NCBI GenBank assembly: GCA_913058345.1
Contig: CAJXQR010000006.1
Location: 150,702-214,701 of the forward strand
Direction of reading: 5' to 3'
From: an uncultured Gammaproteobacteria bacterium
GTDB lineage: Bacteria > Pseudomonadota > Gammaproteobacteria > Pseudomonadales > Porticoccaceae
DNA length: 64,000 bases
The notes under the pieces are model-generated. The model saw only the letters and a list, made by a program, of their open reading frames with translations. It did no database searches and was not told the DNA's origin. How positions within the stretch are numbered: the first letter of the stretch is position 1; each line of letters begins with the position of its first letter. A program made the translations under genes and the position numbers. Below, one piece after another: positions 20,020 through 29,314 of this stretch.

Positions 20020-22257
20020 CTATACAGCTTTTACCGCCTGTAAGAAATTCTTCACCGCGCTGCTTAACTTGTCAGATTGTTCTGTTAAACCTGTTGCCGC
20101 TGTTACGACCTCTTGCGCGGACTCTTTGGTTTTACCAGCAGTGTCATTGACGGTGATGATATTTCTGGAGACTTCATGGGTTCCGATTGCTGCTTGTTGG
20201 CTGTTCGCCGCAATCTCTTTCGTTGCGAGGCTCTGTTCCTCAATGGCTGATGCGATGGTGGTTGAGACTTCATTCATTTCACCAATGGTGCTTTCGATAG
20301 AACTGATAGCTGTAACGGCATCAGCGGTAACGTTTTGCATTTCGGCAATATGGTTGGTGATCTCATCGGTGGCCCCCGCCGTCTGACTTGATAAGTTTTT
20401 TACTTCAGACGCGACAACTGAAAAGCCTCTGCCGGCGTCGCCTGCTCGCGCCGCTTCAATTGTTGCGTTCAGTGCCAGAAGGTTAGTTTGATTGGCAATA
20501 TTTTTAATCAGATCAACCACGGCGCCGACCTTTTGGGCGGCTTCTGCCAGCCCAGTCACCGTGCGACTGGTGTATGCGGCTTCGTTAACGGCTTTGTTGG
20601 CAATTTGTGCGGAGTGTGAGATTTGCTGGGCTATTTCGGTGATCACACTGGCCATTTGATCGGATGCTGTGGCAATCATTTGTACATTGATACTCGTTTC
20701 TTCCGCTGCGGAGGCGACCACTGTTGCCTGGTGAGCATTTTCATCAGCAAGTGTGGACATCGATTGAGCGGTTTGGTCGAGTTGCTGCGCTGAACTGTTC
20801 ACCGTCCCCAGTACTTCATTGGACAGGCGGTCAAACTCCGAGGTTAGTCTATTCATTTGCTCGGTGCGGTTTTCGGCTTCTTTATGCTGGCGTTCTTGCT
20901 CGCTGGCCTTCTCTTTTACCTGGCGCTCACGCTCTGCAGCGGACAGCCGTTCTTGCTCGACGCGTTCATTGCGGATTCTTGTTTCGTCTTCAGTCAGTTG
21001 CTCAGCTTTAATCATATTTTGCTTAAATACTTCGACGGCCTTGGCCATATCACCCAGTTCGTCGTCTCGCCCGGTGCAGGGGATGTGAATATTTTTATCA
21101 CCCTCAGCCAGTTGCCCCATGGCCCTTACCATTTGCTCTATAGGGTAAGTAATGAACCGTCTGGAAACAAACACACCCGCCAGGCCAACAAGAACTGCTA
21201 CAAGACAGGTAATTAAAGTGGCGATGTCACGTAGGACGGTGATGCCTGCCAGTGCTTCAGATTTATTGACTTCGGCAATCAAGCCCCAGGTGACATCCTG
21301 AAACTTGAGGGGTGTAAAGGCTGATTCTACCACCACACCACGATAGCCAGGAATCATTTGCACGCCACTTTTTCCGGCGAGAGCGGCCTTAACTGTTGCG
21401 GATTCCACCTTGGTATTGAGGAGGGTTGATTCCTCCGAAAAACGAGAGTCACTTCGCAGAGTAAAGTCGCTGCCAACCAGGTAGGTTTCCCCCGACTCAC
21501 CCATGCCGCCAGAAGCCTGCATGATCTGATTGATGCGGTCGATGGGCATCTGGAAAATTAAGGTTCCTATCAATTGGCCGTGGGGCCCCATTATAGCGGT
21601 GGCAATAAAGCTTGCTGGCGCGCCATAACTGGGTGCATAAGGAGCAAAGTCGGTAAAGGCAATGTAGCCGTGGCGTGACTGTTTGTTGACTTTTCGATAC
21701 ACGAGACTCAAATCAGAGTCTTTCCACTGTCCTGTGTTCAGGTTGGTTGCGTAATCTAGTTCCTTGAAAACCGAGTAAATGACATCGCCTTTCGTGTTAA
21801 CTAAAAAAATATCGTAGTATCCTCTTTCTTCGAGGAGTTTACGGAACCAGGGGTGATGGTGGCCGTGAGCCTCGCTATAGCTCGACCCATCCTGGGCTAA
21901 ATCGAGTCTGTGTTTTTCATGCAAAGGATGCGGGTTTTTAGTGATATACAGGTTTTGAAGCGTGGTTGTTGCATGGCTGCCAAATTCATTGAAGGGTGGT
22001 GATAGCTCCTTAAGCGCAAGATGGGCCATTTCGCTGTCGGCGATAAGACTTAAATCTTCACGTATCGAGTGTAAATAACTCGTCAAGGTCGACTTACGAG
22101 CCTCACCAAGCGCGGATAGCTTGGCGTGAGCTGATGTTGTTAATTCTGTTGCGGCAATAAGATAGGCAGCAATGGCAGTAATCGCACAGGCTGTAATACT
22201 AAAGCCCACAAGTAGTATCGGAAGCTTTCGTGAAATTCTCATGGTGATTCGACCCAT
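20020..22257 (-). CDS. Methyl-accepting chemotaxis protein with periplasmic dCache-type sensor
   Basis: An inner-membrane chemoreceptor of 745 residues. It has a first membrane helix (about 10-34) and a large periplasmic sensor to about 345, with the double-Cache pattern ([54 protein letters not shown]). A second membrane helix, a HAMP domain and an acidic coiled coil of about 60 residues rich in E, Q and R follow. The C-terminal signalling domain holds the hairpin tip [21 protein letters not shown]. No CheR-tethering pentapeptide is present at the C-terminus. The ligand is unknown. An alternative ATG lies 15 bases inside (22242). Confidence 0.93.
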   Translation of the reverse strand: MGRITMRISRKLPILLVGFSITACAITAIAAYLIAATELTTSAHAKLSALGEARKSTLTSYLHSIREDLSLIADSEMAHLALKELSPPFNEFGSHATTTLQNLYITKNPHPLHEKHRLDLAQDGSSYSEAHGHHHPWFRKLLEERGYYDIFLVNTKGDVIYSVFKELDYATNLNTGQWKDSDLSLVYRKVNKQSRHGYIAFTDFAPYAPSYGAPASFIATAIMGPHGQLIGTLIFQMPIDRINQIMQASGGMGESGETYLVGSDFTLRSDSRFSEESTLLNTKVESATVKAALAGKSGVQMIPGYRGVVVESAFTPLKFQDVTWGLIAEVNKSEALAGITVLRDIATLITCLVAVLVGLAGVFVSRRFITYPIEQMVRAMGQLAEGDKNIHIPCTGRDDELGDMAKAVEVFKQNMIKAEQLTEDETRIRNERVEQERLSAAERERQVKEKASEQERQHKEAENRTEQMNRLTSEFDRLSNEVLGTVNSSAQQLDQTAQSMSTLADENAHQATVVASAAEETSINVQMIATASDQMASVITEIAQQISHSAQIANKAVNEAAYTSRTVTGLAEAAQKVGAVVDLIKNIANQTNLLALNATIEAARAGDAGRGFSVVASEVKNLSSQTAGATDEITNHIAEMQNVTADAVTAISSIESTIGEMNEVSTTIASAIEEQSLATKEIAANSQQAAIGTHEVSRNIITVNDTAGKTKESAQEVVTAATGLTEQSDKLSSAVKNFLQAVKAV

Positions 22258-22611
22258 ATTTACAGCATGAAGGCGAGTTTTGGATGATGTCTTGATAGTA
22301 GAGCCTAAAGGCCTAGTGTCAACGGGGCTTATCAGAGGAAGGTGGATTACTTGCTAGTTTGCTAGTGAGTTCTCGTTTTAGTGTTAGCATTCGTGCGCTG
22401 GATCAAGTCAAGGTGCAAGTAATTTCCTATAGCGCTCAATATTTCAAGTTGTAATGTAGCGTACGGTGTGTGAACGCAGGTGCTTTATTTTGACGCTAGC
22501 AAGTATGCCCCGTTCGCCTTAGTTTACGGCGCCTGATGTTTGCCCGCTATAATGGCAACTGTGTGAAGGCAAGGGGTAAAGATCTGTCTGTATGAAAAGG
22601 GGTGAACGCAA
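22258..22611 (+). promoter_or_regulatory. Divergent promoter region of the chemoreceptor and CvfB-like genes
   Basis: 354 bases between divergent genes. On the plus strand TATAAT at 22548-22553, preceded by GC, is a perfect -10 for the CvfB-like gene. A weak TTTACG at 22523-22528 could serve as -35, though its 19-base spacer is long. No operator-like palindrome was recognised. Confidence 0.5.
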
Positions 22612-23448
22612 ATGGTTGGTATTGGCAGAACATGTGTCTTAGACGTCGTTAAACAAGTGGCTTTTGGTTTTTATCTCGATGCCGAGGAGCTGGATACTGT
22701 CTTGCTACCGAGCAAGTATGCGCCAGATGGCCTTGCCGTGAATGATACTATCGAAGTTTTTCTCTATCTCGATTCTGAGGATAGACCCGTGGCGACCACA
22801 CAAAAGCCGAAAGCCTGCGTCGGCGAATTTGCCTATTTACAGGTGGTAGATAACAGTAGTGTCGGTGCCTTTTTAGACTGGGGCCTGGATAAAGATGTCC
22901 TGGTACCTTTTGCCGAGCAGCATCGGCCGATGGAGGTGGGTAAGTCCTACCTCGTGTATCTATACATCGATAGAGTTGATGGGCGAATAGTCGCCTCTTC
23001 AAAAATCGACCGTTTTTTGAATGATGACAGCTATCACGCGTACAAACCCCAGCAAGCTGTTGACCTTATTATTGCGAACAGTACTGAACTGGGCTATAAG
23101 GCTATTGTCGATCATAGCCACTGGGGAGTTTTGTACAAAAATGAGGTCTATCAACGCTTAAGTTTTGGTCAGTCGATTAAAGGTTTTATTAAATATATTC
23201 GCCCTGATAGAAAAATTGATTTAAGCCTGCAAAGGGGGCGAGAGGCTCGAGATAAAAATACGCAGATAATTTTAAATTATCTACAAGAACAAAGTGGTTT
23301 CGCTGCCGTACATGACAAATCAGAACCTCAGTTAATCGCTGAACTTTTTGGCATGAGCAAGGGGAGCTTTAAAAAAGCCATTGGTGCACTGTATAAGCAG
23401 CGAATAATTCGTATTGAAAAAAATGGCATCTATCTAATGGATAAATAA
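22612..23448 (+). CDS. CvfB/YitL-like S1-domain RNA-binding protein
   Basis: A 278-residue cytoplasmic protein of the CvfB family. It has three tandem S1-type OB folds (about 1-60, 65-130 and 140-215; the second shows GEFAYLQVVDNSSVGAFLDWGLDKDVLVPF) and a C-terminal winged helix with QLIAELFGMSKGSFKKAIGALYKQRIIRI. Proteins of this family bind RNA and influence virulence or ribosome-related functions in other bacteria; the exact role is not known. A GGGGTGA ribosome binding site precedes the ATG. Monocistronic by position. Confidence 0.88.
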   Translation: MVGIGRTCVLDVVKQVAFGFYLDAEELDTVLLPSKYAPDGLAVNDTIEVFLYLDSEDRPVATTQKPKACVGEFAYLQVVDNSSVGAFLDWGLDKDVLVPFAEQHRPMEVGKSYLVYLYIDRVDGRIVASSKIDRFLNDDSYHAYKPQQAVDLIIANSTELGYKAIVDHSHWGVLYKNEVYQRLSFGQSIKGFIKYIRPDRKIDLSLQRGREARDKNTQIILNYLQEQSGFAAVHDKSEPQLIAELFGMSKGSFKKAIGALYKQRIIRIEKNGIYLMDK

Positions 23449-24109
23449 TGTTATTAGTTGAACCTTAATGGCTAGATTATAGTTAAGGACTTGTAGGCTG
23501 CCAACGGGATAGAAAAAGAAGGCAGTCGCGAAGTGGTAAAAATAATGTTTCTTCTTGTTTTCCCCGAAGTTTATTCTTTATAAAAATATTAGTGAGTGCA
23601 ATAACTCTTCGACCTGGCACCGGGCCCTAAAAATTCTGTCTTATCAATTAATCAGAGTAAATCTTCAATATCGCCCCTGGATGGTGTTGTTTACACGAAA
23701 AGAGGGAGGCATTTGAATAATGCGCCAGGGCTCAAGGCCTGCGATTAGCCTTTGTTCCCTAAGGTCGCTTAAAGAATCTCTGGCCTGTTAGAGACATCTG
23801 TTGTGGATAGATTTTTTTCCAGAATCTGGCAAGTCATTAGGCGTGGAAAATGTGGAGGGAGATATAAAGGGCAAGAGTAGACCTCAAGTTACTGGCGGTT
23901 TGGCTTTACACAGACTGGTGGTAGGCCGTGGCACCCTATACTCTGGAACTCCAGTGCTTCAGGGTCATATCACGCTAAAAATGCGCGTCATTCACTGGTG
24001 CAAAACTGCCGGGTCTTAGTTAACCATGTACAGATGGGTTCTAGCACGTATTATCGGTCGCCAAAATAATCATCTTCAAATTTTCTTCTGACAACATGAG
24101 GAGCTAAGC
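23449..24109. other. Intergenic region without a convincing gene
   Basis: 661 bases between the CvfB-like gene and the acyl-CoA dehydrogenase gene. A plus-strand frame at 23801-24019 (72 codons) has neither a ribosome binding site nor a recognisable protein pattern and is left out. No strong hairpin, repeat or tRNA was found. The last bases (GAGGAG near 24098) are the ribosome binding site of the next gene. Confidence 0.35.
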
Positions 24110-25249
24110 GTGGAACGAGACCTTTTTACTGAAGAGCAAGCTATATTTCGAGAGGCCTACCGTAAATTTCTGATTCGTGAAGTAGAACCCCATCGTGAGA
24201 GCTGGCGCGAAGCGGGTATTGTGCCTCGAGACATGTTTAAAAAAATGGGTGAGCAGGGTTACTTATTAACCTGGGCCGATGAGCAATATGGCGGGCTGGG
24301 TATTGAAGATTTCCGTTATCAGCAAATCATGATGGAAGAGGATGCTACCTATGGAGAAGCGGGCTTTTTTCATACTTTACATAGCCGCCTGGTGGGCCCT
24401 TATTTAAAACATTTTGGTAATGCAGAGCAACACGCGCGTTTTATTCCTGGAGCGGTATCCGGAGAGAGCATTCTCGCTGTCGCCATGACCGAACCCGATG
24501 TCGGTAGTGATCTGGCGGGAATGAAAACTAATGCTCAGGACAAAGGTGATTACTGGTTGCTGAATGGCTCGAAAACCTATATCTCTAACGGCATTAACGC
24601 CGACTTGGTGATTGTTGCGGCGAAGACAAATCCAGAAAACCCTCGACAAATGGGTCTGTTTGTTATCGAACGGGGCATGGCGGGTTTTGAACGGGGTCGT
24701 AACCTTAAGAAAATGGGTCTCAAAGCCCAGGACACAGCCGAGCTGTTTTTCAACGATGTTAAAGTCCCTAAAGCCAATGTGCTGGGTGATCCTCACAAGG
24801 GCTTTCACTATTTAATGCAGGGTTTGGCAGAAGAGCGTTTAATTGGGGCGGTGGGTTACGTGGCCTGCACCAAACGGGGTTTTGACCTTACCCGCGATTT
24901 TGTGATTGAACGCAAAGCTTTTCGTCAGCGTATTGCTGACTTCCAAAATACTCGCTTTAAGCTGGCTGAATTGAGCACAGAAATTGATATGGCTCAAGTT
25001 TATATAGACCACTGTGTGCAAATGCATAACCAGGGCCGACTCAGTGGTGATATGGCGGCCAAGGCCAAGCTGTATTGCAGCGAGCTTGAAGGTCGGATGA
25101 TGGATGAAGGCGTACAGCTACATGGCGGCGCTGGCTACATGGATGAATATGAAATTTGTCGGCTTTATACCAATGCCCGTATTTCGCGTATTTATGCCGG
25201 TAGCTCTGAGATTATGAAAGAAATTATTGCCCGTTCTATTTTTGATTAG
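24110..25249 (+). CDS. Acyl-CoA dehydrogenase, long-chain (LCAD)-like
   Basis: FAD enzyme of beta-oxidation that makes trans-2-enoyl-CoA; 379 residues. It shows the flavin-binding AVAMTEPDVGSDLAGM, GSKTYISNG, the RQRIADFQ arginine segment and the C-terminal GGAGYMDEYEICRLYTNARISRIYAGSSEIMKEII. The place of the catalytic glutamate of medium-chain enzymes is an alanine here (IYAGSSEI). In LCAD-type enzymes the base instead sits in the segment matching EERLIGAVGY, so E242 is the expected base. It starts at GTG 24110 behind GAGGAG. It stands alone, converging on the surE gene with a shared hairpin between. Chain-length preference is inferred. Confidence 0.9.
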   Translation: MERDLFTEEQAIFREAYRKFLIREVEPHRESWREAGIVPRDMFKKMGEQGYLLTWADEQYGGLGIEDFRYQQIMMEEDATYGEAGFFHTLHSRLVGPYLKHFGNAEQHARFIPGAVSGESILAVAMTEPDVGSDLAGMKTNAQDKGDYWLLNGSKTYISNGINADLVIVAAKTNPENPRQMGLFVIERGMAGFERGRNLKKMGLKAQDTAELFFNDVKVPKANVLGDPHKGFHYLMQGLAEERLIGAVGYVACTKRGFDLTRDFVIERKAFRQRIADFQNTRFKLAELSTEIDMAQVYIDHCVQMHNQGRLSGDMAAKAKLYCSELEGRMMDEGVQLHGGAGYMDEYEICRLYTNARISRIYAGSSEIMKEIIARSIFD

Positions 25250-25256
25250 CGACTAC

Positions 25257-25303
25257 TTAGAGAATTAAAGCTCTGATCAATGATCATGGCTTTAATTCTC
25301 TAA
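25257..25303. terminator. Long perfect hairpin between convergent genes
   Basis: A 15-bp perfect stem: TTAGAGAATTAAAGC (25257-25271) with GCTTTAATTCTCTAA (25289-25303), with a TGATCA-rich loop. It begins eight bases after the acyl-CoA dehydrogenase stop. The right arm overlaps the last codons of surE. There is no long T-run; it probably ends the acyl-CoA dehydrogenase transcript. Confidence 0.6.
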
Positions 25304-26228
25304 TAACAAATTCGATCAAATTTTTCGTAGCGGCATCTTTGTTCGTGCTATGTCCGTCTAAGGGCACAATGGTGATGTAGCCTTGATGATAGGCAAGGGT
25401 GTCAGAGGGTGCGATATCATTTTCGACAGCCTGTTTGTTCAAGACCGGCAAATAGATATTGGCCTCATCTTTTGAGGGATTGTAAGAGATTTTAAAATAG
25501 GGTGCCTGTCCCTGCTCTCTCACTACAACGCCTTTAATTTCTGCAGTTGGTAATGGTGGGTAATTAATATTTAATGCCAGCCCTTGCGGCAACAGTAAAC
25601 CGTTTTTACATCGTTCTCTGGTAAGCCGGTCTACAAGGTTGGTGATAAAGGCTGAAATACGCTGCAAGTGCTGGGTATTGTCTTCGTCGCTAAAATTTGG
25701 CCCGAGTGGATCAGTGCTAATTGCAATGGCCGCAATGGGTGGGTCGATAAGGTTAATCGCCGCCGTGGCCGCACCCACTGTACCCGATATACCTGTGGCT
25801 GGGCCGAGGTTGGCACCTTTGTTAATGCCAGAAATAACGAGGTCAGGCGGGCTGAGGGCAGGGTAAAAAGCGTTGATCGCGAGAACCACGGCAGTTGCCG
25901 GACTTGCACTAACAGCATAGGTGTTGGTCTCGACATGCGCGACTGCCACAGGGGCAAAGGTAATAGAGGCGCTACTGCCGCTGGCATTTTTGGCGGGGGC
26001 GGCGACCACTACCTGGTGTTCAGCCTGGTTGAGGGCCTGTTGTAGGGCAGTAATCCCTGGCTGATCAAAACCATCGTCATTGCTCAGCAGTATGCGTAAT
26101 GTGTCATTGCAACTGGCACGCTTGTCGATCTCTGGTGCTGGTATCTTTTCTCGACTCGTGGCTGAAAAAGGTAAAAAACTGATAAGTAACAAAGGCGCGG
26201 TGATACCGATTCGAGCGAGCATGGTCAT
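25284..26228 (-). CDS. Exported SurE-like 5'/3'-nucleotidase
   Basis: A SurE-family phosphatase of about 314 residues, expected to remove phosphate from nucleoside monophosphates with a divalent metal. The core has LLSNDDGFDQPGI (metal-binding acidic pair), APAKNASGSSASI, VISGINKGANLG and SGTVGAATAA. Unlike classical cytoplasmic SurE it has an N-terminal signal peptide (MTMLARIGITAPLLLISF, then a polar cleavage region), which places it in the periplasm or outside. The frame is open to 26261, but the ATG at 26228 with AGGGA seven bases upstream gives a compact signal peptide. Adjacent genes do not explain its role. Confidence 0.85.
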   Translation of the reverse strand: MTMLARIGITAPLLLISFLPFSATSREKIPAPEIDKRASCNDTLRILLSNDDGFDQPGITALQQALNQAEHQVVVAAPAKNASGSSASITFAPVAVAHVETNTYAVSASPATAVVLAINAFYPALSPPDLVISGINKGANLGPATGISGTVGAATAAINLIDPPIAAIAISTDPLGPNFSDEDNTQHLQRISAFITNLVDRLTRERCKNGLLLPQGLALNINYPPLPTAEIKGVVVREQGQAPYFKISYNPSKDEANIYLPVLNKQAVENDIAPSDTLAYHQGYITIVPLDGHSTNKDAATKNLIEFVIRELKP

Positions 26229-26453
26229 TATGATTCCCTGTTCGACATTTTTACTCTCCATTTGATACGCACAGCGTTGCCGCAGTATGACAAACTACCT
26301 ATCAAGGCCTATCGCTTATTGCTCAGCACGGGGCCGCTTACTAGCGGTGCTATGGGTGTGCGACAAGTGTGCTTTTTGTTTACTATTCACGGATGCACCC
26401 ATCATGAAAACAATAATGACTCGTATAAAATAGAGCAAAGGGGAGAGGGAAAG

Positions 26454-27416
26454 ATGAAAATAGTATTGTGTCGACAAGGCTTTAGCGTCATACAGAATAT
26501 GTTACAGGGCTTGTTGCCCGATGACGAGATTGTTTGTTGTGGGCCTGAAGAGGTCACTACCGTAGCTCGCGATGCCGACGTGCTGATTCCCGCCATCACT
26601 CCCTTAGGCGTAGCGGAGCTGTCCCTGCCCAAGCTTAAGTTAGTACAACAATTTGGTGCGGGGCTGGATGCTGTCAATATTCCTGTTGCCAGTGAAAACG
26701 CGGTCTACGTGGCTAATGTGCCAGCCGCTGGTACGGGCAATGCAGAGTCCGTTGCAGAGGTGGCGGTGATGCTCATGCTCACCCTGGCCCGGCAATTTCC
26801 CAAAACGCAGGAGAATATTCGTAGCGGTGTGGTTGCTGGTCCTACTGGCTGGTCGTTGAAAGGGCGCACGGCACTGATCGTCGGTTACGGCGGTATAGGG
26901 CGAGAGGTGGCACGCAGACTCAGTGGTTTTGAAATGGAGTTGCTAGCCGTTTCCCGTAGTGGGCCTAAAAATACAGAGGAGGAGCTGGCCATCACCCTGG
27001 CCCAGCACAGTCAGAGTAACGCGCTGCACGAGCTACTGCCCCGAGCAGACTTTGTGATTCTCGCGCCACCGTTGAATGACCATACTCGAGGATTAATTGG
27101 TGCAAAAGAATTTGCATTAATGAAACCCTCAAGTTTTGTTGTCAATGTTGCTCGCGGTGGGGTTATAGATTACGAGGCGCTATTGGAAGCTCTACAAAGC
27201 CAGCAGATAAGCGGCGCCGGACTCGATGTGTTTTGGCATGAGCCGGTTGATCCGAATGACGCCCTGTTTGAGCATAACGTGATTGCCACCCCCCATATTG
27301 GCGGGGCAACGGATCTTAGTTTCAAAGGCATTGCCAGCAAAGTGGCAGATAATATTCGTAGAGTAAGACGCGGAGATCTGCCGGTGAATTGTGTGAATGC
27401 CGGTGAGTTTGAGTAA
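26454..27416 (+). CDS. D-isomer-specific 2-hydroxyacid dehydrogenase
   Basis: An NAD(P)-dependent oxidoreductase of 320 residues. The Rossmann domain has ALIVGYGGIGREVARRL. The catalytic triad residues are visible: arginine in VNVARGGVIDYEAL, glutamate in DVFWHEPVDP and histidine in ATPHIGGAT. The frame extends upstream to 26262, but the ATG at 26454 follows a strong GGGGAGAGG site and the family N-terminus (MKIVLCRQGF). The 3' end overlaps the next gene by 20 bases. The substrate (glyoxylate, hydroxypyruvate, phosphoglycerate or another) cannot be chosen from sequence. Confidence 0.9.
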   Translation: MKIVLCRQGFSVIQNMLQGLLPDDEIVCCGPEEVTTVARDADVLIPAITPLGVAELSLPKLKLVQQFGAGLDAVNIPVASENAVYVANVPAAGTGNAESVAEVAVMLMLTLARQFPKTQENIRSGVVAGPTGWSLKGRTALIVGYGGIGREVARRLSGFEMELLAVSRSGPKNTEEELAITLAQHSQSNALHELLPRADFVILAPPLNDHTRGLIGAKEFALMKPSSFVVNVARGGVIDYEALLEALQSQQISGAGLDVFWHEPVDPNDALFEHNVIATPHIGGATDLSFKGIASKVADNIRRVRRGDLPVNCVNAGEFE

Positions 27417-27945
27417 ACGACTGATAGCAAGGGACATTCTGCAAAATGGCAAAGCAGTTTTTATCGTAAAACTCTTACTGCTAGCTTGCAGCTGGTTAGT
27501 TGGCTTGTCTGCTCAGGGGGAAATCTACAGGTGGACGGATCAACAGGGCCAGCTTCACTTTTCTGATAAAGTGCCTGATAAGACGCCTGAGGAACAAGTG
27601 GTTGAGTCCATTGGCGAACAATTAATGATGAATTCTTACCAGGGTAGCGAGGTGACAACGGCCGATTTTCTGGGTCAACGAAACGCCCTTCGACGAGAAA
27701 AAGCCTTTCTCCAAGGCTCGCCTGTGGTGATATATAGCGCAGCTTGGTGCGGAGTTTGTAAGCGTGCCAGGCAGTTTTTTAAGACAAACAATATCGCTTA
27801 TAGTGAATACGATGTGGAGACATCAACCAAAGGTAAAAATGATTTTGCACGTTTGCAGGGTCGTGGCGTGCCGATTATATTGATGAATGGAAAGCGGATG
27901 AATGGCTTCGATGAAGGTCGTTTCAAACAGCTTTACAGATGGTGA
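27397..27945 (+). CDS. DUF4124 plus glutaredoxin-like exported protein
   Basis: A 182-residue protein with an N-terminal hydrophobic export signal (about 22-40, LACSWLVGLSAQG) and a DUF4124 segment (EIYRWTDQQGQLHFSDKVP). The C-terminal glutaredoxin/thioredoxin fold has the redox pair in AAWCGVCKRA and the cis-proline loop RGVPIILMNGKRMNGFDEGRF. It probably handles thiol-disulfide exchange in the cell envelope. The ATG at 27397 overlaps the previous gene by 20 bases. In-frame GTG 27403 and TTG 27409 are alternative starts that would shorten the unusually long polar region before the signal helix. Confidence 0.82.
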   Translation: MPVSLSKRLIARDILQNGKAVFIVKLLLLACSWLVGLSAQGEIYRWTDQQGQLHFSDKVPDKTPEEQVVESIGEQLMMNSYQGSEVTTADFLGQRNALRREKAFLQGSPVVIYSAAWCGVCKRARQFFKTNNIAYSEYDVETSTKGKNDFARLQGRGVPIILMNGKRMNGFDEGRFKQLYRW

Positions 27946-28078
27946 CGCCAGGGGGGGTTCTTGTTTAATCTGACGCATCACGCCACAGAAACTTTTTACA
28001 CCTAGATCTGTCCGAGTTTATGCTGCTCGAGCTATTTCGAGTAGTGCTTGTTCTCAGAATTAGGTGTGAATTAAGTTT

Positions 28079-28378
28079 ATGGGTGCTAGGGACTTTAGGC
28101 AGAGAAAACGTCGAAAATCTGAACGTCGTCTCGGTGAAAGGCGTTTAGTGCACTTTGAGTTTGGGAGTGTCGAGTGGCAAAAAAATATTGAACGCCAGTA
28201 TGCTATGTGGCCACGTATAGATAGGCGCGCACTTGATCGGCGAACTCGAGAGCGTCGTAACATCTCAAGAAGAACACATAGCACGGGCGTTACACATAGC
28301 CCTCGGTGGACTCGGTCGTCCATCTCAACGGATATTTTAAGCGAAGAAGAAAGAGCGATGCTGGCGGACTTGTTTTAG
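28079..28378 (+). CDS. Arginine-rich hypothetical protein
   Basis: A 99-residue frame with a very basic composition: repeated RR and RRxxxRR pairs in two blocks (about 6-23 and 46-65), and an acidic helical end ILSEEERAMLADLF. I do not recognise a family. The patterned charge and the structured C-terminus argue that it is real, but no ribosome binding site precedes the ATG. A competing frame of 87 codons lies on the other strand (28060-28323). The gene lies alone between the glutaredoxin-like gene and convergent fnr. A weak GCTATC/GATAGC hairpin at 28381-28395 follows it. Confidence 0.5.
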   Translation: MGARDFRQRKRRKSERRLGERRLVHFEFGSVEWQKNIERQYAMWPRIDRRALDRRTRERRNISRRTHSTGVTHSPRWTRSSISTDILSEEERAMLADLF

Positions 28379-28496
28379 TCGCTATCAATGATAGCAATAA
28401 ACATTAATTAGCCGTTGGCCAGAGTATCCCAGGGTGAGGCTGCATGGGACAGAGCTGACTTTCGGCCCTTTAGCAGTCTAATGGAAGCAAGCGAGA

Positions 28497-29213
28497 TTAG
28501 GTGTTTGCCAGCTCTTGTAAACCGGGAACATCCAGAATTTCAATTTCTTTTTTATCCACGGCGAGAATGCTCTGCTTCTGGAAGCGACTGAAAACGCGAC
28601 TCACGGTTTCGACAGTCAGGCCGAGATAATTGCCGATATCGGCCCGAGACATGGGTAAGCGAAAACGGATATCCGACAAATTGCGTTTGGCGTTGCGGGC
28701 GGAGATACTCAGTAGCAAGGTGGCAACGCGTTCTTCAGCGCTGTTCTTGCTGAGTAACGAGATTAACTGCTGGTCATTAGTAATTTCTTTGCTCATTAAC
28801 TTGAAGAAATGGCGTTGTAGCGATGGTAGGCTCATGCTCAAATCTTCCATGCGATCAAAAGGGATTTCGCAAATTGCCGCGGTTTCCAGAGCAACGGCTG
28901 AGCTGATGTGATGAGTGTGGGCAATACCGTCCATGCCAAAGATTTCACCGGGCAGATAGAAGCCGGTGACTTGCTCTACTCCCTGGTCGTTGACACTATA
29001 GGTTTTTATTGAGCCGCTACGTACAGCATATACGGAACGAAATTCATCGCCGCAGTTGTAAACGTAGTTGTCTTTGTGCAGGGGGCGGCCACGTTGGACA
29101 ATATCATTAAGGCGATCAACTTCGTCGAGTTCGAGAGCGATGGGCAGGCAGAGCGCATTCATGCGGCAATCCCGGCAATTGATTTCGGCACTATGTGGAC
29201 ATTGCTGTGACAT
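28497..29213 (-). CDS. fnr: Fnr/Anr-type oxygen-sensing transcription regulator
   Basis: A CRP-FNR family regulator of 238 residues that activates genes when oxygen is low. The N-terminus carries the iron-sulfur cysteines C13, C16 and C22 (NCRDCRMNALC) and a fourth in AAICEIPFDRM, the set that binds an oxygen-labile [4Fe-4S] cluster. A cyclic-nucleotide-like fold (about 30-150) and a dimerisation helix follow. The C-terminal helix-turn-helix has GNYLGLTVETVSRVFSRF, with the E-xx-SR recognition residues of FNR. It lies directly downstream of the HemN-like gene on the same strand. Two good FNR boxes occur in this window (30588 and 33220). Confidence 0.95.
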   Translation of the reverse strand: MSQQCPHSAEINCRDCRMNALCLPIALELDEVDRLNDIVQRGRPLHKDNYVYNCGDEFRSVYAVRSGSIKTYSVNDQGVEQVTGFYLPGEIFGMDGIAHTHHISSAVALETAAICEIPFDRMEDLSMSLPSLQRHFFKLMSKEITNDQQLISLLSKNSAEERVATLLLSISARNAKRNLSDIRFRLPMSRADIGNYLGLTVETVSRVFSRFQKQSILAVDKKEIEILDVPGLQELANT

Positions 29214-29314
29214 GGAGAACCTCTGATAATTCTGCTGAGTCTATGTATTGTAACCCTTTTTTTCCACTGTCATATAACCAATCCTGAGCAGGTTGTGAGC
29301 TGCCCTGCCCAAGT

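Noticed and set aside
23801..24019. 72-codon plus-strand frame before the acyl-CoA dehydrogenase gene
   Set aside because: Composition not protein-like, no ribosome binding site, ends far from neighbours.
28060..28323. 87-codon minus-strand frame opposite the arginine-rich protein
   Set aside because: The plus-strand frame has the more regular charge pattern and a protein-like end; the minus frame looks like its shadow.
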